DNA of 64,000 bases from Prauserella alba (GTDB lineage Bacteria > Actinomycetota > Actinomycetes > Mycobacteriales > Pseudonocardiaceae): the NCBI RefSeq assembly GCF_024171735.1, contig NZ_JAMTCH010000003.1, positions 1,902,364 through 1,966,363 of the forward strand, in the 5' to 3' direction. Below are positions 10,110 through 20,540 of this stretch, one piece after another; within the stretch, counting starts at the first letter, position 1, and each line of letters begins with the position of its first letter. The notes under the pieces were generated by a model, which made no database searches, had not been told where the DNA came from, and saw nothing but the letters and a program-made list of their open reading frames with translations. The position numbers were made by a program, and so were the translations under genes.

Positions 10110-11063
10110 ATGAGCACTGCCGAACAGGCGCCGGAAGCCCCATCCGGAACGTCCGGACCGAAGCCCCTCCTCGGTGAGACCCGCACCACGGGGCAAATGC
10201 TGGTGCTGAAGACGTTCCTGCTCATCCCGTTCGCCGCGCTGATCGTCGCGATCCCGTTCGCCTGGGGCTGGGGACTGAGCTGGCTCGACCTCGGCCTCGC
10301 TGTGGGCTTCTACACGATCGGCACGCTCGGCGTGACCGTCGGCTACCACCGCTACTTCACCCACGGCGCGTTCAAGACCGGCCGCCCGCTGCGCATCGCG
10401 CTCGCCATCGCCGGCAGCATGGCCGTGCAGGGTTCGGTGATCTTCTGGGTCGCCAGCCACCGCAGGCACCACGCGTTCGCCGACCGGGAAGGCGACCCGC
10501 ACTCGCCCTGGCTGTTCGGCACGTCCCCCGGTGCGCTGCTGCGCGGCTTCTGGCACGCCCACATGGGGTGGATGTTCAAGCGCGACGTCACGAACTACCA
10601 GCGGTTCGCGCCGGACCTGCTCGCCGACGAGGACCTGAAGATCGTCAACCGGTTCTTCGCACTGTGGATCGTGGCCAGCCTCGGCCTGCCCGCACTCATC
10701 GGCGGCCTGGTGACCTGGTCCTGGTGGGGCGCGGTGACCGCGTTCTTCTGGGCCGGGCTCGTCCGCATCGCCTTCTCCCACCACGTGACGTGGTCGGTCA
10801 ACTCGGTGTGCCACATGGTCGGCGAACGTCCGTTCACCAGCCGCGACAAGGCCTCCAACTTCTGGCCGCTGGCGATCCTGTCCATGGGCGAGTCGTGGCA
10901 CAACTCCCACCATGCCGACCCGACGTGCGCCCGGCACGGGGTGCTGCGCGGTCAGCTCGACATCTCGGCCCGGCTGATCTGGATCTTCGAGAAACTCGGC
11001 TGGGTCCGGGGCGTCCGTTGGCCCAAGCCCGAGCGGCTCGCCGCCAAGCGCGTCGCCGCCTGA
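10110..11063 (+). CDS. Membrane acyl-CoA (stearoyl-type) fatty acid desaturase
   Basis: This 317-residue diiron membrane desaturase has the three histidine boxes of the stearoyl-CoA desaturase type: HRYFTH (in GYHRYFTHGAFK), HRRHH and HNSHH (in GESWHNSHHADP). There are four hydrophobic segments in two pairs. It should introduce a cis double bond, probably delta-9, into membrane fatty acids using molecular oxygen and an electron donor not encoded nearby. ATG at 10110 gives the conserved core with a ~25-residue polar N-terminus. The Shine-Dalgarno sequence is weak, a GAGG about 12 nt upstream. It stands alone between ctaA and the convergent ATP-grasp gene. Confidence 0.92.
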   Translation: MSTAEQAPEAPSGTSGPKPLLGETRTTGQMLVLKTFLLIPFAALIVAIPFAWGWGLSWLDLGLAVGFYTIGTLGVTVGYHRYFTHGAFKTGRPLRIALAIAGSMAVQGSVIFWVASHRRHHAFADREGDPHSPWLFGTSPGALLRGFWHAHMGWMFKRDVTNYQRFAPDLLADEDLKIVNRFFALWIVASLGLPALIGGLVTWSWWGAVTAFFWAGLVRIAFSHHVTWSVNSVCHMVGERPFTSRDKASNFWPLAILSMGESWHNSHHADPTCARHGVLRGQLDISARLIWIFEKLGWVRGVRWPKPERLAAKRVAA

Positions 11064-11071
11064 CACCGCGA

Positions 11072-11111
11072 GTGCGGGGTGGTTTCGCCGGTCCGGCGGG
11101 CCGCCCCGCAC
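11072..11111. terminator. Possible terminator between convergent genes
   Basis: GTGCGGGG (11072-11079) pairs perfectly with CCCCGCAC (11104-11111), and an inner GC-rich segment could extend the fold. It lies 8 nt after the desaturase stop. It has no T-run. Confidence 0.45.
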
Positions 11112-11157
11112 GGTCACATCAGCGGCCGGTCACATCGGCGGCCGGTCACATCAGCGC
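11112..11157. repeat. 16-bp tandem repeat over the end of the ATP-grasp gene
   Basis: There are about three copies of GGTCACATCAGCGGCC: 11112-11127, then 11128-11143 with one change, then a partial copy from 11144. The last copy contains the stop codon of the minus-strand ATP-grasp gene, so the other two look like tandem duplications of its 3' end. Confidence 0.75.
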
Positions 11158-12027
11158 GGCCCGGACCGCCGACGCGAACCGCAGGGGCGCGTCGGCGTCG
11201 GCCTGCCGGAACCCCAGGCTCGGCTCACTGACCTCCAGTTCCAGAAGCGCGGGCTCGCCGGAAGCGGTGCGCACCACGTCGACCCGGGCGTACAACAGCT
11301 CCGTGCGGTGCAGGCCGAGCCGCGCGGCTGCCGCGTCGAGGGCGTCCTCCGCGAGCGCCCGCCATGACGCCCCCGGCGCGGCGGTGGTCAGTTTCTCGGT
11401 GACGAACAGGCCCGATTCGTGCAGGTTCGCACCGCTGAGCATCGGTCCCTTGGTGAACGCGTGCGAGTACTGGCCGCCGAAGAACACCAGCGCCGTCTCG
11501 CCCTCGCTGTCGACCGCCGGCTGGTACGGCTGGACGACGGCGGTGTGGCCGTTGTCGTGCAGCGCGCGCAGGTGCCGTGTCGCCGCGTCGTGGCCCGCGG
11601 CCGTGAACCGTGCCGCACCGCGCGACCCGGCGCCGACGGACGGCTTCACGACGAAGTCCGTGCGCGGCCACTGCGGTGTCTCTCCCGGTGCGGCGAGCTC
11701 GGTGGGAACGATGTCGACGCCGGAGGCGGCCAGGTCGAGCAGGTAGGCCTTGTCGGTGTTCCAGCGGACCACACTCGCCCGGTTCGCCAGCCCCGGCACC
11801 GACTCGCACCACGCCAGGAACTCGTCGCGCCGCTCCGTGTAGTCCCACGTCGAACGCGGGATCACGATGTCGGCGGCCGCGAAGTCCTCGGCCGGGTCGT
11901 CCCAGACGGCCCACCGCGTGTCGACGCCGACGCCGGAGAGGGCGTCGGGGACGGCGTGCTCGTCCCCGTCACCCTGCGGCACACGCCCACAGCCGACCAG
12001 CAGAGCCGTGCGCTTCGCTACGGTCAC
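11146..12027 (-). CDS. ATP-grasp domain protein of unknown substrate
   Basis: This 293-residue protein has an N-terminal pre-ATP-grasp half (RSTWDYTERRDEFLAW, NTDKAYLLDLAASGV), then the ATP-binding segment FVVKPSVGAGSRGAARF and a metal-binding C-terminal region (LLYARVDVV, LLELEVSEPSLGF). The family resembles RimK-like and cycloserine-pathway ligases that join a carboxylate to an amine via acyl phosphate. The true substrate cannot be told from sequence. GTG at 12027 is chosen because it overlaps the stop of the preceding small gene as GTGA (12024-12027), which indicates coupling. A longer reading frame to 12105 would overlap that gene and is less likely. Confidence 0.85.
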   Translation of the reverse strand: MTVAKRTALLVGCGRVPQGDGDEHAVPDALSGVGVDTRWAVWDDPAEDFAAADIVIPRSTWDYTERRDEFLAWCESVPGLANRASVVRWNTDKAYLLDLAASGVDIVPTELAAPGETPQWPRTDFVVKPSVGAGSRGAARFTAAGHDAATRHLRALHDNGHTAVVQPYQPAVDSEGETALVFFGGQYSHAFTKGPMLSGANLHESGLFVTEKLTTAAPGASWRALAEDALDAAAARLGLHRTELLYARVDVVRTASGEPALLELEVSEPSLGFRQADADAPLRFASAVRAALM

Positions 12028-12347
12028 GCGCGAGCGCGCGGACCGGCCATCGTGCGCCGGTGCTCCGCACCGATCACCGTGGAGTTCACGGTGTCCGAAT
12101 CCCATGCGGCGGCTTCGAGATCGTCGATCGCCTCGACGAGCGCCGTGCCTGTCTCCGTACTCGGCACGACCACGTCGCCCATGGCGCCGTCCGCGCCGAC
12201 CAGCACGACACGGGCGCCCAGGCGCCCGATCCGCTCCACTACGGCCCTCGTCGGCGCGCCGTGCTCGGCCACGAAGCCGCGCGCGGCGGACACGTGCGCC
12301 TTGGTCGGCTCGGCCTTGGTCTGCTCGGTGCTCTCGGTCTCAGCCAC
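12024..12347 (-). CDS. Conserved-looking small protein of unknown function
   Basis: This 107-residue protein starts with a charged Glu/Thr/Lys-rich ~15 residues, followed by a compact part with ARGFVAEHG, RIGRLGARVVLVGADGAMGD and TALVEAIDDLEAAAWD. I do not recognise the family. The GTG at 12347 is 6 nt after TACACT (12359-12354), a good leaderless -10. It is the first gene of a two-gene unit with the ATP-grasp enzyme (GTGA overlap), so the two probably act together. It has no signal peptide or membrane segment. Confidence 0.7.
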   Translation of the reverse strand: MAETESTEQTKAEPTKAHVSAARGFVAEHGAPTRAVVERIGRLGARVVLVGADGAMGDVVVPSTETGTALVEAIDDLEAAAWDSDTVNSTVIGAEHRRTMAGPRARA

Positions 12348-12470
12348 GGCGACAGTGTAGGGGCCGCTCCCGTCCGCGCGGACCGGGACGCGCTGCACGT
12401 CACGATCATGGCGCGGGCTCTAGGGTCGGAGCCGTCACGACCGAACGAACCTCACCGAGGAGGAACCCGC

Positions 12471-13442
12471 ATGCCCACAGCCATCCGGATCGAGCGGACC
12501 GGAGGTCCGGAGGTCCTCACACCCGCCGACGTCGAGGTGCCCTCCCCCGGCCCCGGCGAGGTGCTGGTGGACGTCGCCGCCGCCGGGGTCAACTACATCG
12601 ACACGTACCAACGCGCCGGCGTCTACCCGATGAAGCTGCCCTACACCCCGGGACTCGAAGGTGCGGGCACGGTGGCGGAGGTCGGTTCCGGGGTCGCCGG
12701 CCTCGCCCCGGGCGACCGGGTGGCGTGGCAGGGACATCCCGGTGGGTACGCACAGCGGGCACTCGTGCCCGCCGACGTGGCCGTCCCCGTGCCCGACGCG
12801 GTGCCGGCCGAGACGGCGGCGGCCGTGATGTTGCAGGGCGTCACCGCGCACTACCTCGTCAACTCGACGTACCCGGTGGCCGAGGGCGAGACGATCCTCG
12901 TGCACGCGGCCGCGGGCGGAGTGGGGCTGCTGCTGATCCAGCTCGCCAAGGCGAAGGGCGCCCGCGTGATCGGGACCGTGTCGACGGCGGAGAAGGAGAC
13001 ACTCGCCCGGCAGGCGGGCGCCGACGAGGTGATCCGCTACACCGACCGCGATTTCGCCGCGGCGGTCGACGAGCTGACCGGTGGCGACGGCGTGGCGGTC
13101 GTGTACGACGGCGTCGGCGCGAGCACGTACGAGGCGAGCCTGCGGTGCCTGCGCAGGCGGGGCATGCTCGTGCTGTTCGGCGCCTCCAGCGGCCCGGTGC
13201 CGCCGATCGACCCGCAGGTGCTCAACTCCGGCGGCTCGCTGTACCTCACACGCCCGACGGCCGCCGACTACGTCGCCACCCGCGACGAACTGACGTGGCG
13301 CACGGGCGAGCTGTTCTCCGCCGTGGCGGCGGGAACCCTCGACGTCCGGGTCGGGGCGCGGTACCCGCTGGTCGACGCGCGCACCGCCCACGAGGATCTC
13401 CAGGGCCGCCGCACCACCGGCAAGGTGCTGCTCATCCCGTGA
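12471..13442 (+). CDS. qor: NADPH:quinone oxidoreductase (zinc-free MDR family)
   Basis: This 323-residue medium-chain dehydrogenase/reductase is of the QOR type. It has an N-terminal GroES-like domain (VNYIDTYQRAGVYPMKLPYTPGLEG), the NADPH-binding Rossmann motif HAAAGGVGLLLIQLAK, and a C-terminal substrate domain. The zinc-ligand cysteines of alcohol dehydrogenases are absent, as in quinone reductases. It should reduce quinones or enones with NADPH. A strong GAGGAGGA ends 7 nt before ATG 12471. It sits alone between heme genes ctaA and ctaB, an order I also recall from mycobacteria. Confidence 0.92.
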   Translation: MPTAIRIERTGGPEVLTPADVEVPSPGPGEVLVDVAAAGVNYIDTYQRAGVYPMKLPYTPGLEGAGTVAEVGSGVAGLAPGDRVAWQGHPGGYAQRALVPADVAVPVPDAVPAETAAAVMLQGVTAHYLVNSTYPVAEGETILVHAAAGGVGLLLIQLAKAKGARVIGTVSTAEKETLARQAGADEVIRYTDRDFAAAVDELTGGDGVAVVYDGVGASTYEASLRCLRRRGMLVLFGASSGPVPPIDPQVLNSGGSLYLTRPTAADYVATRDELTWRTGELFSAVAAGTLDVRVGARYPLVDARTAHEDLQGRRTTGKVLLIP

Positions 13443-13460
13443 CGGCCCCCGGACGTACGA

Positions 13461-13496
13461 CGCCCCCAGCGGCACCTTCCGGCGTCGCTGGGGGCG
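13461..13496. terminator. Bidirectional hairpin between qor and the FKBP gene
   Basis: CGCCCCCAGCG (13461-13471) pairs perfectly with CGCTGGGGGCG (13486-13496) across a 14-nt loop. It lies between two convergent stops (13442 and 13524). The CCCCCAG...GGCACCTT combination also occurs at the 8641-8656 hairpin. Confidence 0.75.
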
Positions 13497-13523
13497 GGTT
13501 CGCGGCGGGGCGGGCGGTCCGGG

Positions 13524-14114
13524 TCAGGCGATACCGGTGATCTCGGCCACCACGACGAGGTTCTGGCCGGCGAGCGGGTTCCCGCTCTGCTCGGAGTAGC
13601 CCAGGTCGGGCGGCAGCACGATGAGCCGTTCGCCGCCCTGCCGGGCGCCGTCCAGGCCCTGCGACCAGCCCTCGATCTCCCCTGCGGGCGCGGACAGGTC
13701 GATCGACGCGGTACCGCTGTCGGCGACGCTGCCGTCGGACCAGCCGAACACGGTGTAGTCCAGCTGCACCGTCGACTGTGGAGTCGCGGCCGCACCGGAC
13801 CCGGATGTGAGGTCGCGGGTGAGGACCTGTGCCGGGGCCGCGCAGTCACGCGGGATCTGGACCTGCGGCTCGCCCGCCGCGGTGTCGACCGTGACGTCGT
13901 CGGCCGCGCACGTGGCGCCGCCGTCGCCCCCGCCGGTGTGCCCGCCACCGTCGGCGCTGTCGGAAGCGGCGCTCTCGGACACCGACACGGGTGCGGGCGT
14001 GTGCGAGTTCTGCTCACCCGCCGGCTGGTCGGTCGGTTCCTCCAGGGACGGCGAGCACGCCGCGAGCGCCGTGGCGGCGGCCGCCGCGATCAGGATCTTG
14101 CCAGCTTTGCGCAT
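13524..14114 (-). CDS. Lipoprotein FKBP-type peptidyl-prolyl isomerase
   Basis: This 196-residue exported protein has a signal peptide with hydrophobic core ILIAAAAATALAAC and lipobox LAAC (Cys20). A Ser/Gly/Asp-rich linker of ~50 residues follows, then an FKBP domain with VQLDYTVFGWSDGSVADSG, GWSQGLDGARQGGERLIVLP and the C-terminal LVVVAEITGIA. It should catalyse proline isomerisation of exported proteins at the outer face of the membrane. The hydrophobic catalytic pocket looks partly conserved. ATG 14114 is 6 nt after TAGGGT (14126-14121), a leaderless-type promoter. helD lies upstream, ending at 14136. Confidence 0.88.
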   Translation of the reverse strand: MRKAGKILIAAAAATALAACSPSLEEPTDQPAGEQNSHTPAPVSVSESAASDSADGGGHTGGGDGGATCAADDVTVDTAAGEPQVQIPRDCAAPAQVLTRDLTSGSGAAATPQSTVQLDYTVFGWSDGSVADSGTASIDLSAPAGEIEGWSQGLDGARQGGERLIVLPPDLGYSEQSGNPLAGQNLVVVAEITGIA

Positions 14115-14135
14115 GGGCCTACCCTAGCCGCCCGC

Positions 14136-16502
14136 TCACCGGGCGGTTTCCGCACCTGACACCGCGGGCTCGAGCGCGGCGGGCACCGGCCCGGTGTGCA
14201 CGATCCCGAGCCGCCTCGTCGCCCGTGTCAGCGCGACGTACAGGTCGTTCAGGCCGCGCGGCGACTCGGCGATGATCTCGTCCGGTGCCGCGACGACGAC
14301 CGAGTCGAACTCCAGCCCCTTCGCCCTGCCGACGGTCAGCACCGACACGCGCTCGGCGTCGGCCGGAACCGAGTCGAACGTCACATCCGCCAGCGTCTCG
14401 GGCACGACCACGGCGACCGTGCCGCCGTCCACTTCGGCCAGTTCGCCGTCCACAACGGACTTCAGCACGGGCGCCGGGGCGTTGCGGTCGGCACGGCACT
14501 GCCACGGCCGCACCCCGGTGTCGCGCACGGACTGCGGTGCCCGCAGCTCGGGGTCGATCGCCGCGAGCACCCCGGCCGCCACGTCCATCACCTCGGCGGG
14601 CGTGCGGTAGTTCACGGTGAGTTCCCGCAGCCGCCAGCGATCGCCGACGTACGGCGAGAGCACCTGCCCCCAGGACGACGTGCCACCGCGCGAACCGGTC
14701 TGCGACACGTCGCCGACCAGCGTCATCGACCGGCTCGGGCAGCGCCGCATGAGCGTTCGCCAGTCCATGGCCGACAGTTCCTGCGCCTCGTCGACGATGA
14801 CGTGCCCGAACGTCCACGTCCGGTCCTGCGCGGCCCGCTGGGCGGCGGTCAGGTTGCTGCGGGCCTCCTGCCGCTCGGCGATCATCTCGGCGTCGAGAAC
14901 GTCACGCACCCGGATCTGGTCCTCGTCGAGGATCTCGTCGTCCTGTTCGAGCACGTGCAGCACACCCTCGGCGTAGGCACGCTCCTCCCGCTCCCGCCGT
15001 TCCCGCCGCTCCCTGGCCTCGGTGTCGTCCTCGCCGAGCAGTTCGGCCAACTCGTCGAGCAGCGGGACGTCGCCGGGCGTCCACCACGAGCCGGGGCTGC
15101 GCAGCAGCGCGTCCCGCTCGGCGGCCGGCAACGAGGCCTCGGTGGCCGACGCCAGCCGGTCGGCATCGGTCAGCAGGTCGGCGAGCAGTTCCTGCGGCGT
15201 CAGCTTGGGCCACAGCGCGTGCAGCGCCGCGCGCACCGCGCGATCCTCGGTCAGCTCCTGCCGGATCGTCGCGTAGTCACGCTCGTCGAGCAGCACGCCG
15301 TCGTCGGCCTCGTCCTCGGTCAGCGGGACCTCCGGGACGTCGTCGAGCACGCTGGACTCGAGCCGCGCCACTGCCTGTTCCGCGAGCGCGTCGAGCAGCG
15401 TGTCGACGAACACGCGGCGCGCCACGTTGTGCGGCTTGAGCGTGGCCCGCGCCTTCTCCCGCGCCCACTCGCACGTGCGCCGGTCCAGCGTCAGCACGTC
15501 GTTGTCCTCGGCGTCGATGCGCATCACGTCATCCGGCACCGTCTGCCGGTCCTGCACGGCCTGTGCCAGCACATCCGCCATGACGACGCGTCCCTTGATC
15601 TCCGCGGCGCCCGCGCTGTCGGTGCCGACCGCTTCGAGGCCGGGATACAGCTCGCCGACCGTGGCCAGCAGCACCCCGGTCTCCCCCAGCGACGGCAGCA
15701 CCTGGCCGATGTAGCGCAGGAACGTGCTGTTCGGACCGACGACCAGCACGCCGCGGGTGGTCAGTTGCCTCCGGTAGGTGTAGAGCAGGTACGCGGCCCG
15801 GTGCAGTGCGACGGCGGTCTTGCCGGTTCCGGGGCCGCCCTGAACGACCAGCACACCGCCCATGTCGGCGCGGATGATGCGATCCTGCTCGGCCTGGATG
15901 GTCGCGACGATGTCGCTCATCTCGCCGGTACGCCGCTGCTCCAGCGCGGACAGCAGGGCGGCCTCGCCAGCCAGCCCGAGATGGTCGCTGTCGCCCTCGG
16001 CCCCCAGGTCGAGCACTTCGTCGTCGACGCCCACGACCCGCCTCGTCAGGGTGCGCAGGTGCCTGCGCCTGCGCACGCCGTCCGGCGACGCGGCGGTGGC
16101 CAGGTAGAACGGGCGGGCCACCGGGGCCCGCCAGTCGATCAGCAACGGCCGGTAGTCGTCGGACTCGTCGAACAGGCCGAGCCTGCCGATGTACAGCGGC
16201 GATTCGACATCACCGCGGGCGAGCCGCGCGTCGGTGAAGTCGAGCCGGCCGAAGCACAGGCCCTGCTCCACCGACTTCAGCTGCGCCATGCGGTCGCTGT
16301 AGGTCGCCGTCGCGGCCTCGCGTTCGGCCTGCGCCTGTGGTTCGCCGTCGTCGACGGCGCGGAGACTGTCGGCCAACCGGCGGGTGACGAGCTCACGCTC
16401 GGCGTCCAGCGCGGCGTACAGACCGGTGACGTATTCCTGCTCCTCGGCGATCGCGGTGGTCTTACCGGTTTCGGTGGCCCGATCGTCGGCGGACACGGAC
16501 AA
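14136..16502 (-). CDS. helD: HelD-type RNA polymerase-associated UvrD-like helicase
   Basis: This 788-residue superfamily 1 helicase-like ATPase starts with a charged coiled-coil N-terminus (EEQEYVTGLYAALDAERELV) and a HelD-specific LLIDWRAPVARPFYLATA block. Walker A is GGPGTGKTAVALHRAA, motif II is VIVDEAQELSAMDW, and the C-terminal motifs are LVGDVSQTG, NYRTPAE and LNDLYVALTRATRRL. HelD proteins displace RNA polymerase from DNA and recycle it. Actinobacterial relatives can also give rifamycin tolerance (family knowledge). TTG at 16502 with AAAGG upstream is the longest start; GTG 16496 is an alternative. No rifamycin-associated element was recognised upstream. A 21-nt gap to the FKBP gene suggests possible read-through. 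Confidence 0.88.
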   Translation of the reverse strand: MSVSADDRATETGKTTAIAEEQEYVTGLYAALDAERELVTRRLADSLRAVDDGEPQAQAEREAATATYSDRMAQLKSVEQGLCFGRLDFTDARLARGDVESPLYIGRLGLFDESDDYRPLLIDWRAPVARPFYLATAASPDGVRRRRHLRTLTRRVVGVDDEVLDLGAEGDSDHLGLAGEAALLSALEQRRTGEMSDIVATIQAEQDRIIRADMGGVLVVQGGPGTGKTAVALHRAAYLLYTYRRQLTTRGVLVVGPNSTFLRYIGQVLPSLGETGVLLATVGELYPGLEAVGTDSAGAAEIKGRVVMADVLAQAVQDRQTVPDDVMRIDAEDNDVLTLDRRTCEWAREKARATLKPHNVARRVFVDTLLDALAEQAVARLESSVLDDVPEVPLTEDEADDGVLLDERDYATIRQELTEDRAVRAALHALWPKLTPQELLADLLTDADRLASATEASLPAAERDALLRSPGSWWTPGDVPLLDELAELLGEDDTEARERRERREREERAYAEGVLHVLEQDDEILDEDQIRVRDVLDAEMIAERQEARSNLTAAQRAAQDRTWTFGHVIVDEAQELSAMDWRTLMRRCPSRSMTLVGDVSQTGSRGGTSSWGQVLSPYVGDRWRLRELTVNYRTPAEVMDVAAGVLAAIDPELRAPQSVRDTGVRPWQCRADRNAPAPVLKSVVDGELAEVDGGTVAVVVPETLADVTFDSVPADAERVSVLTVGRAKGLEFDSVVVAAPDEIIAESPRGLNDLYVALTRATRRLGIVHTGPVPAALEPAVSGAETAR

Positions 16503-16696
16503 GGGCGGCGCCTTTCGGACGTGGGGAGGGTCGGCCGAGGTTCAACGACCGCGACCGCGCATGAATTCCCGGGAGGCGGCGTGAATAACCCACCCGCCCG
16601 CCAGCGCCGCTCAGGGCGCCAGGACACGCCTCGGCACCGAACGCGCGACACGCGGGCGCCCCCTGCCCGACCGATTGCAGTGGCGCGATAGAGAAC

Positions 16697-17728
16697 TCAG
16701 AACGGCAGGCCGAGCACCGGCATGCCGATCGCGGCGTCGACGGCGAGCGCGACGAACACGATCATGAGGTACGTGTTGGAACGGTGGAACAGCGCCATCG
16801 GCTTCGTCTCGCGGCCGCGCTTGACGCCGGCGTACAGGCTGTGGGCGTAGAAGAGGAACCACGCACCGGCCAACCCGGCGAAGGCCGCGTAGAGCCAGCT
16901 CGTGGCGGGCACGAGCAGCAGCGTCCAGCCGACCATGACCCACGAGTAGATGACGATCTGCTTAGCGACGTGCAGCGGGCTCGCGACGACGGGCAGCATC
17001 GGCACGCCGGCGCGCTCGTAGTCCTCGCGGTACTTCATCCCGAGCGCCCACGTGTGCGGCGGCGTCCAGAAGAAGATGACGCCGAACATGACGAAGGCCG
17101 GCCATTCGACGGTGCCGGTCACCGCCGCCCAGCCGATCACCACGGGCATGCATCCCGCGGCTCCGCCCCACACGACGTTCTGCGGCGTCCGCCGTTTCAG
17201 CCCGAGCGTGTAGACGAAGATGTAGAACAGGATCGTCGCGATCGCGAGCAGCCCGGCCAGCAGGTTTACCGTGGCGTAGAGCAGCGCGAACGACGCCGCA
17301 CCGAGAACCAGGCCGAAGATCAGCGCGTTCGTGCGCGGGACCGTGTCCCGCACGAGCGGCCGCTTCTTCGTGCGGTTCATGACCTTGTCGATGTCGGCGT
17401 CGACGACGCAGTTGAGCGCGTTGGCGCTACCCGCGGCCATCGTGCCGCCGACGAGGGTCGCCAGCAGCAGCCACGGGTTCGGGATCTCCCGGCCTGCCAG
17501 GAACATCGCGGGGATCGTGGTGACGAGCAGCAGCTCGATCACACGCGGTTTCGCCAGGGCCGCATAGGCGGCGACGACACCGCGCACGCCACGCCTGCCA
17601 CCCGACGGCCCACCGTCGGCGCCGGCCCCTGCGCCTCCGGCCGGGTCGGCACCGTCGACGTTGTTGTTGCCGGCGCTGGTGTGACCACTGCGCCCATGTG
17701 GCGGATGCGCAGCGTGCACCAACGACAT
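16697..17728 (-). CDS. ctaB: Protoheme IX farnesyltransferase (heme O synthase)
   Basis: This 343-residue UbiA-family prenyltransferase has about nine membrane segments after a ~50-residue polar Gly/Ala N-terminus. The two Asp-rich motifs are [20 protein letters not shown] (prenyl diphosphate and Mg binding) and the second region [19 protein letters not shown]. It farnesylates heme B to heme O for the cytochrome oxidase cofactor. ATG 17728 has GGGAG 5 nt upstream. It is transcribed away from tkt, as in related actinobacteria. Longer upstream readings lack the family pattern. Confidence 0.94.
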   Translation of the reverse strand: MSLVHAAHPPHGRSGHTSAGNNNVDGADPAGGAGAGADGGPSGGRRGVRGVVAAYAALAKPRVIELLLVTTIPAMFLAGREIPNPWLLLATLVGGTMAAGSANALNCVVDADIDKVMNRTKKRPLVRDTVPRTNALIFGLVLGAASFALLYATVNLLAGLLAIATILFYIFVYTLGLKRRTPQNVVWGGAAGCMPVVIGWAAVTGTVEWPAFVMFGVIFFWTPPHTWALGMKYREDYERAGVPMLPVVASPLHVAKQIVIYSWVMVGWTLLLVPATSWLYAAFAGLAGAWFLFYAHSLYAGVKRGRETKPMALFHRSNTYLMIVFVALAVDAAIGMPVLGLPF

Positions 17729-18420
17729 GTCGCTCCCTGCGTCAGATTCGGGTCGGACCGTGACGGCGCGGACGCCGTGACAGCCGCGGATCGGCCGTTT
17801 CCGTGACAAAGGGTAGTAGAGGCCCGCCGGGCCCCGGCGCACGGCACCCCGGGGCGCAGCGCACGTCACATCCGCGGCCCGCGGGACGCCTCTCGGGTCA
17901 CACCGCCCGTGTCGCGGCGCGCCCGGGCGCGCCCCCGGAGCGGGCAGATTACGCTGACCGGCGTCGGCCACCCGGCCGGCACCCGCCCGGCGAGCACCAT
18001 GGGCATACGGCGCCTGATCGATTAAGATCGCGGTGTCGGCGTCCACGCGGTCGCAGCGCTCGACGGGGCACTACAGCGTCCGGACAACGAGCACCACAGC
18101 GTCCGGGAAGAGGAACGTCCGGGCAGAGGGACACAGAGCCCGGAAAGCACGGCGTGGTGTGTGCGGAGGCGGCCGGTGTGGAAGCACCACGACCCGGTGG
18201 GCACGGCGGGTCGGCCACGGCGTCCACCGACCACGACGACGTCGACCGCCGGCGACGACGACAATGTCGTCACGACAACCCGCTCACCACGACCACGGAC
18301 AACGTCACCACGACAACACAGCGTCACCGCGACAACACACCGCGACAACACAGCGTCCGCCGACGCGCGGCGCGCACCGAAAAACAGCTTCAACCAAAGA
18401 CGATCAGGAGCCGAGTTCTA
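17729..18420. other. Long divergent ctaB-tkt intergenic region with CACGACAAC repeats
   Basis: This ~690-nt region has no supported gene. The tkt half is rich in short direct repeats. ACAGCGTC occurs at 18073, 18096, 18318 and 18350; GACAACAC occurs at 18312, 18331 and 18344. A GACGACAATGTCGTC palindrome spans 18257-18271. A possible -10, TAAGAT, lies at 18022-18027 and would give a ~390-nt leader for tkt. Readings through this region in several frames are low-complexity and look non-coding. Confidence 0.55.
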
Positions 18421-20520
<2,100 letters not shown>

Positions 20521-20540
20521 CCGGATTGGGGAATCATCTG

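Noticed and set aside
14196..16691. 831-codon plus-strand open frame opposite helD
   Set aside because: Shadow frame. The minus-strand helD has all helicase motifs, while the plus frame has none and is His/Arg/Gly-rich.
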